The position numbers were made by a program, and so were the translations under genes. 64,000 bases of DNA from Chelatococcus sambhunathii (GTDB taxonomy: Bacteria; Pseudomonadota; Alphaproteobacteria; Rhizobiales; Beijerinckiaceae): the NCBI RefSeq assembly GCF_001418005.1, contig NZ_LIOL01000009.1, forward strand, positions 62,001-126,000, written 5' to 3'. The stretch's first letter is position 1. Every line of letters begins with the position of its first letter. Shown here piece by piece: positions 35,342-44,057 of this stretch. The notes below the pieces were generated by a model. The model was not told the origin of the DNA. It saw only the letters and a list, made by a program, of their open reading frames with translations, and searched no databases.

Positions 35342-35842
35342 GTGGAGGAGCCCTTGAAGGCAGCCGAGCCGACGAAGCGTTGCACGCTGACTGCCGTCAC
35401 GCTCGACGAGGGCTCGCTCGGCCGCGGCAATCCGGATCAGGAGCACGAACGTGCCATCGCCATCTGGGACATCCTGGAGCGCAATTATTTCGCGGTGCCG
35501 GGGCATGACGGCGGGCCTTATGCGCTGCATGTGGCGCTGGTCGAGAAGAAGCTGACACTCGACGTCCGCAACAGCGGCGCCGAGCCGGTCGTGACCCATT
35601 TCCTCTCGCTGACACCGTTCCGCCGCGTCATCAAGGACTACGAACTCGTCTGCGAGAGCTATTACGCTGCCATCCGCACCGCTTCGCCGGCACAGATCGA
35701 GGCCATCGACATGGGTCGCCGCGGCCTGCACGACGAGGCTGCGGAACTCCTGCGCGAGCGCCTCGCGGGCAAGATCGAGGTGGACTTCGACACCGCTCGC
35801 CGGCTCTTCACCCTCATCTTCGCGCTGCACTGGAAGGGTTAG
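35342..35842 (+). CDS. UPF0262 family protein
   Basis: A 166-residue protein with a GTG start at 35342, overlapping an AAGGAG; a TTG at 35354 is a possible alternative. It has the UPF0262 signatures ERAIAIWDILERNYFAVPG, YALHVALVEKKLTLDVRN and PFRRVIKDYELVCESYY. It is conserved across alphaproteobacteria directly after hisD. The function is unknown. Confidence 0.88.
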   Translation: MEEPLKAAEPTKRCTLTAVTLDEGSLGRGNPDQEHERAIAIWDILERNYFAVPGHDGGPYALHVALVEKKLTLDVRNSGAEPVVTHFLSLTPFRRVIKDYELVCESYYAAIRTASPAQIEAIDMGRRGLHDEAAELLRERLAGKIEVDFDTARRLFTLIFALHWKG

Positions 35843-35846
35843 GCGC

Positions 35847-36293
35847 ATGGCGCCCGGGGCCGCTGGCGGACGCAGCGTGCAATCCGTCCTCTTCATGTGC
35901 GCCCATAATGCGGTGCGCTCGCCGATGGCGGAGGGTATCGCACGGCATTATTTCGGCGCCTCGATCTATGTCGCCTCGGCCGGTGTACGCCCCGACGAAC
36001 TCGACCCCTTCGCCGTGGCGGTGATGGAGGAGATCGGCATCGACGTCGCGCGCCACCGGCCACAGACCCTGGAAGATCTCGAGGATGCCGGCTTCGACCT
36101 CATCGTCACCCTGTCGCCGGAGGCGCACCATCGCGCCCTGGAACTGACGCGGACCCTCGCTGTCGATGTGGAATACTGGCCGACGCTCGACGCGACTGTC
36201 GTGCACGGCGCTCGTGAGCAGCGTCTCGAGGCCTACCGCAGCGTTCGCGACGGTCTCGTCGAGCGCATCAGGCAGCGTTTCGCGCGCCGTTGA
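35847..36293 (+). CDS. Low-molecular-weight phosphatase / arsenate-reductase-like protein
   Basis: A 148-residue protein with the CX5R phosphate loop CAHNAVRS at the N-terminus. A SAGVRPDELDPFAVAVMEEI segment follows. The downstream region YWPTLDATVV replaces the typical DP loop of tyrosine phosphatases, so the general acid may differ. It is next to UPF0262, as in related genomes, where the gene is often labelled arsenate reductase without evidence. The substrate is unknown. Confidence 0.85.
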   Translation: MAPGAAGGRSVQSVLFMCAHNAVRSPMAEGIARHYFGASIYVASAGVRPDELDPFAVAVMEEIGIDVARHRPQTLEDLEDAGFDLIVTLSPEAHHRALELTRTLAVDVEYWPTLDATVVHGAREQRLEAYRSVRDGLVERIRQRFARR

Positions 36294-36302
36294 ACGCGCC
36301 GG

Positions 36303-36336
36303 CGGCAAAGGCCGGCGCCGTCGCCGGCCTTTGCCG
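36303..36336. terminator. Bidirectional hairpin between convergent genes
   Basis: CGGCAAAGGCCGGCG and CGCCGGCCTTTGCCG form a perfect 15-bp stem with a CCGT loop, placed between the phosphatase gene and terC. It probably terminates both transcripts. Confidence 0.7.
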
Positions 36337-36355
36337 GGGCACGTACCGTTCGGGG

Positions 36356-37036
36356 TCAGTGCGTCGCCGGGCTGCGGTTGAAGCGCGTCACCACGAGACC
36401 GATGGCCACGACGACGGCCGCGCCGACGACGGCCGCCAGGTAATGCAGGGTCCTTGTGACGCCGCCGATCTGCTCGATCACCCAAGGGTCGGCGACAAGC
36501 ATCTCGCCCGCGATCCAGCCCAGCAGCGCCGCACCCGCCCACACGAAGATCGGGAAACGCTCGATCAGCGCCATGATCAGTGTAGAGCCGATGACGATGA
36601 GCGGGATGGAGAACAGCAGGCCAAAGGTGAAGAGCCAGACGTTGCCGTGCGAGGCGGCCGAGATGGCGAGCACGTTGTCGAGGCTCATCACCGCATCGGC
36701 GATGGCGATCGTGCGCACGGCCTCCCACAGGCTGCCGCTCTCTTTCACTTCGTGATTGTCGTCGTCGCCCTGGATGAGCTTGACCGCGATCCAGAACAGC
36801 AGCGCGCCGCCGACGATCTTGAGGAAGGGCAGCGCGAGCAACTGGGAAATGATGAGGGCGAAGAGAATGCGCAGCGCGATCGCCGTGCCGGCGCCGAGGA
36901 CGACGCCGAGACGTCGCTGGTTGTCGGGCAGCGAGCGGCAGGCGAGCGCGATCACCACCGCATTGTCACCGGACAGGAGAATATCGATCCAGATGATCTG
37001 GACGATCGCGATCAATGTCTGTGCATCTAGGGCCAT
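36356..37036 (-). CDS. TerC family integral membrane protein
   Basis: A 226-residue protein with seven hydrophobic segments, starting at ATG 37036. The two inverted halves each carry the family's acidic motif: WIDILLSGDNAVVIALAC near residue 20 and IAIADAVMSLDNVLAISAA near 120. TerC proteins are linked to metal (Mn2+) efflux, or metal loading of exported enzymes. The ribosome site is weak. The leader does not show a yybP-ykoY manganese riboswitch. Confidence 0.88.
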   Translation of the reverse strand: MALDAQTLIAIVQIIWIDILLSGDNAVVIALACRSLPDNQRRLGVVLGAGTAIALRILFALIISQLLALPFLKIVGGALLFWIAVKLIQGDDDNHEVKESGSLWEAVRTIAIADAVMSLDNVLAISAASHGNVWLFTFGLLFSIPLIVIGSTLIMALIERFPIFVWAGAALLGWIAGEMLVADPWVIEQIGGVTRTLHYLAAVVGAAVVVAIGLVVTRFNRSPATH

Positions 37037-37167
37037 AACGCTCACAGCTCTTGGGTCGGGACGAGCACCGGGCGCTCCGGAGGAGGGCACAGCCACCGCG
37101 CAACTGCGCCGGCACACTGTCGGGCCTCTCTTAGCGCGCGTGTCGTGCGTGATCGTCGTCAACTTAT

Positions 37168-37196
37168 TTCATAATCCGGCGACATAATCCTATAAT
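37168..37196 (+). promoter_or_regulatory. Possible promoter of the LysR gene
   Basis: A perfect -10 box TATAAT at 37191-37196 has a weak -35 (TTCATA, 37168-37173) at 17-bp spacing. It lies in the 268-bp divergent region between terC and the LysR gene. Confidence 0.4.
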
Positions 37197-37304
37197 GCGG
37201 TGCTGTCCGGTGCCGACGGTGCTGCAGGCGGCGATTCGACAGCGGACAAGCATCGCCGGGTGCGGTCGCGCCGCTCGTGGCGCGCGGAGGGGCGGTAGGA
37301 ACCG

Positions 37305-38285
37305 ATGGATCTGCGCCAGCTCAAATGCTTCGTCGCTGTCGCGGAGGAGCTGCATTTCGGCAAGGCGGCAGAGCGCATGGGGCTGGCGCCGCCGGCCCTG
37401 TCGCGCCAGGTGCGGGCGCTGGAGGAGGAGCTTGGCGCGGACCTTCTCACGCGCACGACGCGAAGCGTCAACCTGACGCGGGCCGGGCTGCTGCTGCTCG
37501 ACGAGGCCAAAGCACTCCTCGCCCGGGCCGAGCATGCGGCCCGCCATGTGCGCGAAGCAGCGAGCTCGACCAGCAAAGTCCTGCGCATCGGCGCCATAGA
37601 TGGCGCGTCGGCGAGCTTCCTGCCGCGCATCATGACGGAGTTCCGCCAGCGCCATCCCCGCGCCCACATCCAGTTCACCGAGGCGATGACGGCGCCCCAG
37701 CTGCAGATGCTCGACGCCGGCAAGCTCGACCTTTGTCTCGTGCGTCCGCCCCGGCGCCAGGTGGACTGTGCCTTCGAGATCCTGCGCGTCGAGATGCCGC
37801 TCGTCGTCATGCCGGCAGCGCACCCGCTCGCGGACAGTGACGCCGTCATGATGGGCGATCTCGTCGGCGAGCCTTTCATCGTGCCTTCGCGCCGCATGCG
37901 TCCCTACGCCTACGATCTCGTCATGAGCTATTTCGACAGCGTCGGCACGGTGCCCAACGTCGTGCAGGAGGTGACCGAGAAGCCGGCGATGTTCGCGGCG
38001 GTGGCCGCCGGCATCGGCCTTGCGCTTGCCCCGGATTGGACGGCGGCGATGAATTGGCCGGGTGTGACGACGCGCCGCCTCAAGGGACTGCTGCTCGATC
38101 CGCCGCCGGACGGGGCTCTCGTCGGCGTGGCCTGGCGGCCGCATCAGCGGCTCGCGGCACGGGATGCCTTCCTCGACCTCTTGCGCGAGCGCGTCAGCCT
38201 GACGAGCGACGATAAGGTGGTGCCATTCCGTCGCTTGCCGCGGATCAGACGCCAGTCAAAAAAACCTGACTCGCAGGGGGATTGA
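37305..38285 (+). CDS. LysR-family transcriptional regulator
   Basis: A 326-residue regulator. The N-terminal winged HTH is MDLRQLKCFVAVAEELHFGK, then AERMGLAPPALSRQVRALEE. The effector domain starts near LRIGAIDGASASFLPRIMTE and belongs to the benzoate/catechol-type CbnR/BenM branch by its layout. It is divergent from terC. The target and inducer are unknown. Confidence 0.93.
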   Translation: MDLRQLKCFVAVAEELHFGKAAERMGLAPPALSRQVRALEEELGADLLTRTTRSVNLTRAGLLLLDEAKALLARAEHAARHVREAASSTSKVLRIGAIDGASASFLPRIMTEFRQRHPRAHIQFTEAMTAPQLQMLDAGKLDLCLVRPPRRQVDCAFEILRVEMPLVVMPAAHPLADSDAVMMGDLVGEPFIVPSRRMRPYAYDLVMSYFDSVGTVPNVVQEVTEKPAMFAAVAAGIGLALAPDWTAAMNWPGVTTRRLKGLLLDPPPDGALVGVAWRPHQRLAARDAFLDLLRERVSLTSDDKVVPFRRLPRIRRQSKKPDSQGD

Positions 38286-38623
38286 GCCGCGGCGGCGCCT
38301 TTTCCTTCGGAAAAAGATGATGCGCCATGGAACCTGATGGGCTCTCCGACCGTTTTTCCTTTTGGGGCGGGTTTCGCATGCCTTCATAACGGTTGTGTCG
38401 GCAGTTGTGAGTGGTCCCCTGGTTGTTCTTATGGCGAGCAATAGACGCGATAGGTATCCATTCTTTGTGTTGCATCAATGTCGCATGAAATTGCGCGTGT
38501 GATGCTACGTTCATGTCATGCTTGACTCTTTTTGGAAGCTTCACGAGTCTAGCTGCGGCGTGAGATGATGGTCCGCTCGGGCCTGCGCGACAGGAACAGG
38601 TTTCGTTCAAAGAGGTGCCTCAG
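38286..38623. other. Gene-free region upstream of the porin gene
   Basis: These 338 bp have lower GC than their surroundings and contain no supported gene. The porin promoter is expected here. TTGACT at 38522-38527 is a candidate -35, but no good -10 follows at normal spacing. Confidence 0.4.
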
Positions 38624-39403
38624 ATGAAGAATATCCTGCGACTATCGGCGGCGGCGACGGCCCTGGCGCTTTCCGGCGCTGTGGCCTTTGCGGCCGATCT
38701 TCCGTCCCGTACCTATACGCCGCCGGCCGAGCCGCTGCCGCCGGTTTTCACCTGGACGGGTTTCTATGTCGGTGTGAATGCCGGCTACGGCTTCTCCGAT
38801 TCCGGTAATGCCCGCTATGTGGGCGACGCTCTTTATCTCAGTGATGTCGCCGCCGGCGATCTTCCGGGCAGCCTGTCCCTGAAGTCTGAAGGTTTCCTCG
38901 GCGGTGCCCAGGTTGGCTACAATTATCAATTCGGGTCGGTGGTCGTCGGTCTTGAGGCCGATATACAGTATGCCGATCTGAGCGATACGGGCACCTCCTT
39001 CGCCGCGGCGGGCTTTGCCGAGGGTAAGAAGGAGCTGGAGTGGTTCGGGACGTTGCGTGCCCGGCTCGGCTTCGCCGCGATGGATCGTCTGCTCATCTTC
39101 GCCACGGGCGGTCTGATCTACGGCGATACCAAGCTGACGCACAGCATCTTCGATAACACGGGCGCCCTGCTCGCCGTCGGCAGCAAGTCCGACACGCAGG
39201 CAGGCTGGACCGTCGGCGGCGGTCTCGAATATGCCTTCACCAACAACCTGACGGCCAAGGCCGAGTACCTCTATTATGACCTCGGTGACACGACGGCGAT
39301 TGCGCCGAGTTTCGCCGTTCCGACGGATGTCGCCGTGCTCAAGGCCAAGAATCGCGGCAGCATCGTGCGTGTCGGTCTCAACTACAAGTTCGACACGTTC
39401 TGA
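38624..39403 (+). CDS. Omp25/Omp31-like outer-membrane beta-barrel protein
   Basis: A 259-residue porin-family protein starting at ATG 38624. The signal peptide MKNILRLSAAATALALSGAV is cleaved after AFA. The mature N-terminus ADLPSRTYTPPAEPLPPVFT and the first strand WTGFYVGVNAGYGFSDSGN are typical of Omp25/31 proteins in this order. It ends with the outer-membrane signature VRVGLNYKFDTF, with a terminal phenylalanine. A rho-independent terminator follows. Confidence 0.93.
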   Translation: MKNILRLSAAATALALSGAVAFAADLPSRTYTPPAEPLPPVFTWTGFYVGVNAGYGFSDSGNARYVGDALYLSDVAAGDLPGSLSLKSEGFLGGAQVGYNYQFGSVVVGLEADIQYADLSDTGTSFAAAGFAEGKKELEWFGTLRARLGFAAMDRLLIFATGGLIYGDTKLTHSIFDNTGALLAVGSKSDTQAGWTVGGGLEYAFTNNLTAKAEYLYYDLGDTTAIAPSFAVPTDVAVLKAKNRGSIVRVGLNYKFDTF

Positions 39404-39439
39404 GGTTTTCCCCGAACGGACCGTCGAACGGACCTGCAG

Positions 39440-39469
39440 CGCCCGGCTCCTGGCCGGGCGTTGTTTTTT
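39440..39469 (+). terminator. Rho-independent terminator of the porin gene
   Basis: CGCCCGGC and GCCGGGCG pair across a 5-nt loop and are followed by TTGTTTTTT, 37 bp after the stop codon. Confidence 0.93.
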
Positions 39470-39491
39470 GCACGGATGGCTAAGACGCACG

Positions 39492-39521
39492 AAACCCGGC
39501 ATTCGAGGAACCCGGGTTTTT
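39492..39521 (+). terminator. Second terminator-like hairpin
   Basis: AAACCCGG and CCGGGTTT pair across a 12-nt loop, with a TTTTT run at the 3' side. It may be a backup for the porin gene. Confidence 0.5.
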
Positions 39522-39560
39522 CAACGCCGCATACAGTCCGGGCGAGGCAGGATAGGTGCG

Positions 39561-39782
39561 TCACTCGCGCCGCAGTTCCCACAGGGCTGCGATCTCGCTC
39601 GGCCGCAGCTTGCGGCCGCTCGCCGTGTCAGCCCAGGCGAGTTCGCGATTGCCCGGGTTCTGCGTCATGGCGAAGGCAACCGCATCCTCCAGCGAGGGAA
39701 AGTCGATGACGTGATCGGGATCCGTCAGATGCGGGCTCGAGCGGTAGTGAAGACGCGCCGTGTCCTGCATGTTCGCTTGCAT
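39561..39782 (-). CDS. Small conserved hypothetical protein
   Basis: A 73-residue protein with ATG at 39782 behind AGGAGG at a good distance. The core is DPDHVIDFPSLEDAVAFAMT, then RELAWADTASGRKLRPSEIA. It has no Cys cluster or membrane segment. Its composition is protein-like and the strong ribosome site supports translation. I cannot assign a function. Confidence 0.65.
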   Translation of the reverse strand: MQANMQDTARLHYRSSPHLTDPDHVIDFPSLEDAVAFAMTQNPGNRELAWADTASGRKLRPSEIAALWELRRE

Positions 39783-39998
39783 CGCTGTCCTCCTGTCGGT
39801 TGAGGGTTGCTCCTGCATTTCAGTCAAAAAGGTCGACCAGCCGTATCTCCGCAGAAGCGGCCTGATCATGTCAACGAAATGGGGATGCCGTGGTTCCGGT
39901 GCAATGGTTCGTCGCGCCCGGGCAACGGGCGAACCCTGCGGCATTTCTGTCATTGCGAAGGGCGTGGATGAGCATTAAGTTATTGAAAGACAATGTAA

Positions 39999-40015
39999 TT
40001 TTGAATCGTTCCAAA
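39999..40015 (+). promoter_or_regulatory. Irr/ICE-like box upstream of bfd
   Basis: TTTTGAATCGTTCCAAA is an inverted repeat with one mismatch that fits TTNGAA-N3-TTCNAA. It ends 8 bp before the bfd start codon, so a leaderless or very short leader transcript is likely. No ribosome site is visible between the box and the ATG. Confidence 0.7.
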
Positions 40016-40023
40016 CTGCCTCA

Positions 40024-40362
40024 ATGATCGTCTGCTCCTGTAACGTCCTCACTGACAAGCAGATCCTCGAAACGCTGCAGAGCGAGGCCCCGGGGGCTCC
40101 GCGTTCGCCTGCGCAGGCCTACCGCTGCCTCGGCTGCAGCCCCGAGTGCGGGCGCTGCCTCGTCACCGTGCGGCGCCTCCTGCAAGCTGCGCGCTTGGAC
40201 GCCTGCGATATCGGCTGCCCCGGCTGTCCCGGCGCCGTCGAGCACGCGGCGCACGCGCCTGCCGCCGCCAACGTGCTGCCGTTCGACGGCCGTCCGCGTG
40301 TCGCCCCGGGCGATGAGGAACCCGCCGAGGCGCCCGCTGTCCCGCTCATCGCCGCCGAATAG
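40024..40362 (+). CDS. bfd: Bacterioferritin-associated ferredoxin with C-terminal extension
   Basis: A 112-residue protein. The [2Fe-2S] BFD domain has CxC at the N-terminus (MIVCSCNVLT, C4 and C6) and the second pair within YRCLGCSPECGRCL. Classical Bfd is about 64-75 residues, and this one has about 40 more, with three further cysteines in DACDIGCPGCPG and a Pro/Ala-rich tail. Bfd reduces the ferric core of bacterioferritin to release iron. It is followed by bfr, and both carry ICE-like boxes. Confidence 0.92.
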   Translation: MIVCSCNVLTDKQILETLQSEAPGAPRSPAQAYRCLGCSPECGRCLVTVRRLLQAARLDACDIGCPGCPGAVEHAAHAPAAANVLPFDGRPRVAPGDEEPAEAPAVPLIAAE

Positions 40363-40428
40363 CGGCTTCTTTCGCAATGGTGTATGTCGTTGGAGACAAG
40401 CCGGACCCTTGATGTGGTCGGGCATTAG

Positions 40429-40445
40429 TTTATAATGATTCTAAA
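40429..40445 (+). promoter_or_regulatory. Irr/ICE-like box upstream of bfr
   Basis: TTTATAATGATTCTAAA has one mismatch in its inverted repeat and is close to the textbook ICE TTTAGAA-N3-TTCTAAA. It lies 30 bp upstream of the bfr start. Confidence 0.78.
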
Positions 40446-40475
40446 TAGGATTTCCCAAGGACGTGGAGTGGAGCG

Positions 40476-40955
40476 ATGAAGGGTGACGCCAAGGTCATCG
40501 AATATCTCAACCGCGGTCTGCGCAGCGAGCTGACGGCGGTGAGCCAGTACTGGCTCCATTACCGCATGCTGGATAACTGGGGATTGAAGGATCTCGCCAA
40601 GAAGTGGCGGGAGGAATCGATCGAGGAAATGCACCACGCAGACAAGTTCATCGACCGCATCCTGTTCCTTGAAGGCCATCCGAATCTCCAGGTCCTCGAT
40701 CCGCTGCGTATCGGCCAGTCGGTGAAGGAGGTGATCGAATGCGATCTCGCAGCCGAGGTCGAGGCGCGCGCCCTCTATCAGGAGGCCGCCACCTATTGTC
40801 ATTCGGTCAAGGACTATCCTTCGAAGGACCTGTTCGAGGAACTGATGGCGGATGAGGAGGGCCACATCGACTTCCTCGAGACTCAGCTCGAGCTTATCGG
40901 CAAGCTCGGAGAGCAGCTCTACAGTCAGCATCACATCGGCAAGCTGGACGACTGA
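40476..40955 (+). CDS. bfr: Bacterioferritin
   Basis: A 159-residue haem-containing iron-storage protein, subunit of a 24-mer cage. The ferroxidase ligands E18, E51, H54 (EEMHH), E94, E127 and H130 (EEGHID) and the axial haem ligand M52 are all in place. The length is standard. The ribosome site is GTGGAGTGGAG. It lies 113 bp after bfd with its own ICE-like box, so it probably also has its own promoter. Confidence 0.97.
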   Translation: MKGDAKVIEYLNRGLRSELTAVSQYWLHYRMLDNWGLKDLAKKWREESIEEMHHADKFIDRILFLEGHPNLQVLDPLRIGQSVKEVIECDLAAEVEARALYQEAATYCHSVKDYPSKDLFEELMADEEGHIDFLETQLELIGKLGEQLYSQHHIGKLDD

Positions 40956-40980
40956 CCTTCGATCTCCGGTGAAATCCTGC

Positions 40981-41006
40981 AGGCCGCCGGTTCTCGCCGG
41001 CGGCCT
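40981..41006. terminator. Hairpin between bfr and the convergent Pat-like gene
   Basis: AGGCCGCCGG and CCGGCGGCCT pair over a TTCTCG loop. It lies between convergent stop codons and can act in both directions. Confidence 0.7.
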
Positions 41007-41012
41007 TGCCGT

Positions 41013-43742
41013 TCAGAAAGCTGGCCGCATGGCCATGGCCGGCCCTGCGGAGACCGCGAGCCGTACGAGCCGGATGTCGGGATCGTGCGGGTCGGGTCCG
41101 ATGGCGAAGCCCAGCTTCTCGCACATGGCGAGCATCATCGTGTTCTCGCGCAGCACCTGGCCCTCGATGGCGTTGAGGCCCTCGGCGCGGGCATAGGCGA
41201 TGATCATCTCCATCAGCAGCCAACCCAGTCCGCGGCCCTTGAGGTCCGAGCGCACCAGGATGCCATATTCGCCCTTGTCGTAATTGGCGTCAGCGTGCAG
41301 ACGCACGGCGCCGAGCATGGCGCCGGTCTCCTCCTCAATGGCGACGAGCGCCATGGCACGCGCATAGTCGAGCTGCGTCAGCCGGGCGATGAAGGTGTGG
41401 CTGAAATCGCGGATGGGCGCGAAGAAGCGCAGGCGCAGGTCCTCCGGCGTCACCTTCTCGAAGAAGCTGCGGAACAGCTCCTCGTCCTCCGGCCGCACGG
41501 GCCGGATGAAGACGCCGGTGCCGTCCGGCAGGGCGGTCCGCCGCTCCCATTCCTTCGGATAAGGCCGGATGGCGAAGCGCGGATGGCCGGCAGGCCCGCG
41601 GACCGGCTGGATGCTCGGCGCGACGGCGATCCGCGCATCGACGGCGATGACGCCGTTCTGATCGGCAAGCAGCGGATTGATGTCGAGCTCGCGTACCTCC
41701 GGCAGGTCGGCAGCGAGCTGCGCGAGCTTCACGAGCACGAGTGCGATCGCGCCCTCATCCGCCGCCGGCACGTCGCGATAGGCCTTGAGCCGCCGCGAGA
41801 CGCGCGTGCGGCCGATGAGCGTATGGGCGAGCGTGAGGTCGAGCGGCGGCAGCGCCAGCGCCTTGTCGTTGATGACCTCGACGGCAGTGCCGCCGCGGCC
41901 GAAGACGACCACCGGCCCGAAGGTCTCGTCGTCGGCGAGGCCGGCGATGAGTTCGCGCGCCTTGGGTCTCAGGATCATGGGGTGGATCGTGAGGCCGGTG
42001 ATGCGCGCCTCCGGCCGGAGCGCTCGGGCCCGCTCGAGGATGTCCCGCGCCGCCTCGCGCACTGCAGCTTCGTTGGTGAGGTTGAGCCGGACGCCGCCGA
42101 CGTCGGACTTGTGGATGATGTCCGGCGACAGGATCTTGACGGCGACGGGATCGCCCGCTTCGAGGAACGGCCGCGCCGCCTCGCCGGCCTCGTCCGCGCT
42201 AACCGCCAGGACGGCCGGCGTGATGGGCAGGCCATAGGCCTCGAACAGGGCCGTGACCTCCAGCGGGTCGAGCCAGCTGCGCCCCGCGGCGAGCGCCCTG
42301 GCAACGACGTCCCGTGCCTTGCCCGTCTCGGGCGCGAAATCCTCCGGCAGGCTCGGCGGTGTCTCCATGAGCAGGGCCTGCGCCTCGCGGTAGCGCACGA
42401 TATGCATGAAGCCCTGCACCGCATCCGCTTCCGTCGCGAAATGAGGGATGGCGGCCTCTTCGAACAGGTCGTCGGTCGTGCCGGAGGAGCCGAGCCAGAC
42501 GGCGAAGACGGGCTTGGGCCGCATCGCTCGCCGGCGATGGCGCTCGACGGTGTCCACCACGCGCCGTGCCGCCTCCTGAGGCGAGGCGAGCGCCGTCGGT
42601 ACGTTCATGACAAGGACGGCATCGCTGTCACGGTCGGCCAGCAGTACCTCGAGCGCGGCGCCGTAGCGCTCGGCATCGGCATCGCCGACGATGTCGACCG
42701 GATTGGCCCGCGACCAGGTCGACGGCAGCGCGGCATCGAGCGCCGCCAGCGTTTCCGGCGAGAGCTCGGCAAGCGCCCCGCCGAGGTCGGCGAGCCGGTC
42801 GACGGCAAGGACGCCGATACCGCCGCCGTTGGTGAGGATGCCGAGGCGCCGTCCCGAGAACGGCTTCAGCCGCCCGAGCGTCTCGGCCGCCGAGAAGAGC
42901 TCGTCGAGGTCGAAGACGCGCAGCAGGCCGGCCCGGCGGAAGGCGGCGTCATAGACCGCGTCGGAGCCGGCGAGGGCCCCCGTGTGCGTGGCCGCCGCCT
43001 TCGCCGCCTGCGCGTGCCGACCCGACTTGATGACGACGACCGGCTTGGCGCGCGCAGCGGCGCGCGCCGCCGACATGAACTTGCGGGCGTCGTTGATGGA
43101 TTCGACATAGAGCAGGATGGCGCGCGTGCCGCGGTCGAGGGCGAAATAGTCGAGCAGGTCGCCGAAATCGACATCCACCTTGTCGCCGAGCGAGACGACG
43201 GCCGAGAAGCCCACGGCCCGCTCCGCCGCCCATTCGACGAGGCCCGCGGCGATGGCGCCGGACTGGGAAAGGAGCGCGAGATCGCCCCCGAGCGGCATGC
43301 GTGCCGCGAAGCTGGCATTGAGCTTCGCCGCAGGCGCCATGACGCCGAGGCAGTTCGGCCCGACGAGGCGGATGCCGTGCCGCCGCGCCATCTGCTCGGC
43401 CTTCTCCGCCAGGGACCCGGGCCCATGGCCGAGGCCGGCGGTGACGATGACGGCCGCGGCGACGCCTCTTGCACCTGCGGCATCGACGAGGCCGGGAATC
43501 GTCTCGGGCGGGGTGGTCAGCACGACAAGGTCGGGCGTTTCCGGGACGGCCTCAATGGATGCAAGCGTAGCGATGCCCTCAATGATCGGATATTTTGGAT
43601 TGATCACCGCGAGCGGGCCGGCAAAGCCGCCGGCCTTGAGATTGGCCAGCACCTTGCGGCCGAGTGAACCCTCGCGCGGGCTTGCGCCGATAAGAGCGAT
43701 GGAGCGGGGCGAAAACAGCCGGTCGAGGCGATAGGTCGACAT
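41013..43742 (-). CDS. Acyl-CoA synthetase (NDP-forming)/GNAT fusion, Pat-like protein acetyltransferase
   Basis: A 909-residue protein starting at ATG 43742 ([20 protein letters not shown]). Domains in order are CoA-binding Rossmann (1-130), succinyl-CoA ligase-like (about 150-300, [20 protein letters not shown]), a second ligase domain, ATP-grasp (about 490-700, with [20 protein letters not shown]), and a C-terminal GNAT acetyltransferase (about 745-895, with [20 protein letters not shown]). This layout is that of Salmonella Pat, which acetylates lysines of acetyl-CoA synthetase and other enzymes. The ligase part of Pat is usually non-catalytic and senses acetyl-CoA. Confidence 0.9.
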   Translation of the reverse strand: MSTYRLDRLFSPRSIALIGASPREGSLGRKVLANLKAGGFAGPLAVINPKYPIIEGIATLASIEAVPETPDLVVLTTPPETIPGLVDAAGARGVAAAVIVTAGLGHGPGSLAEKAEQMARRHGIRLVGPNCLGVMAPAAKLNASFAARMPLGGDLALLSQSGAIAAGLVEWAAERAVGFSAVVSLGDKVDVDFGDLLDYFALDRGTRAILLYVESINDARKFMSAARAAARAKPVVVIKSGRHAQAAKAAATHTGALAGSDAVYDAAFRRAGLLRVFDLDELFSAAETLGRLKPFSGRRLGILTNGGGIGVLAVDRLADLGGALAELSPETLAALDAALPSTWSRANPVDIVGDADAERYGAALEVLLADRDSDAVLVMNVPTALASPQEAARRVVDTVERHRRRAMRPKPVFAVWLGSSGTTDDLFEEAAIPHFATEADAVQGFMHIVRYREAQALLMETPPSLPEDFAPETGKARDVVARALAAGRSWLDPLEVTALFEAYGLPITPAVLAVSADEAGEAARPFLEAGDPVAVKILSPDIIHKSDVGGVRLNLTNEAAVREAARDILERARALRPEARITGLTIHPMILRPKARELIAGLADDETFGPVVVFGRGGTAVEVINDKALALPPLDLTLAHTLIGRTRVSRRLKAYRDVPAADEGAIALVLVKLAQLAADLPEVRELDINPLLADQNGVIAVDARIAVAPSIQPVRGPAGHPRFAIRPYPKEWERRTALPDGTGVFIRPVRPEDEELFRSFFEKVTPEDLRLRFFAPIRDFSHTFIARLTQLDYARAMALVAIEEETGAMLGAVRLHADANYDKGEYGILVRSDLKGRGLGWLLMEMIIAYARAEGLNAIEGQVLRENTMMLAMCEKLGFAIGPDPHDPDIRLVRLAVSAGPAMAMRPAF

Positions 43743-43869
43743 GGGGCCTAGCCTTGGTGGACGAGGGGTGAACCGACATTGACGCCCATCAAACACGGCC
43801 CGGCCATGCGCGGTAAAGGGGCGATCGTTCCTCGCAGGCCATTGGTTGCCGAAGGTCGGCAATTGCAAA

Positions 43870-44012
43870 CACGCGCTCGTACCCCCGATGCCGCCGCATG
43901 AAATGACGCGGTGCCGGGCCGGGGTTCCTTCACACGGTGCCTTCGGCGAGCCCTTGCGCTGGTTCCCGGGTCGCAGTCCGCTTCGCCGCACGCGCCCGTG
44001 AAACGAGATTGC
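43870..44012 (+). repeat. Interspersed repeat, copy B (about 120-145 bp)
   Basis: It matches 6890-7033 in sequence order and orientation, with CGCCGCATGAAATGACGCGG, then GCCTTCGGC and CCGGGTCGCAGTCCGCTTCG. It fills much of the 315-bp gap upstream of the Pat-like gene. No gene is seen in the gap. Confidence 0.7.
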
Positions 44013-44057
44013 CCCTGGATCCGGCGGGGTGCGAGTAACCGACGGCCGACCGCTCCT

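Noticed and set aside
37037-37190. Possible yybP-ykoY manganese riboswitch in the terC leader
   Set aside because: The conserved GGGGAGUAGC-type and paired loop elements are not found on the minus strand, and no terminator-like expression platform is visible.
31437-39520. Shared motif TTCGAGGAACCCGGGT near 31440 and 39501
   Set aside because: Only about 20 bp are shared. At 39492 it is part of a terminator hairpin, while at 31437 no matching arm is present. I treat it as chance, or as remnants of a common short palindrome.
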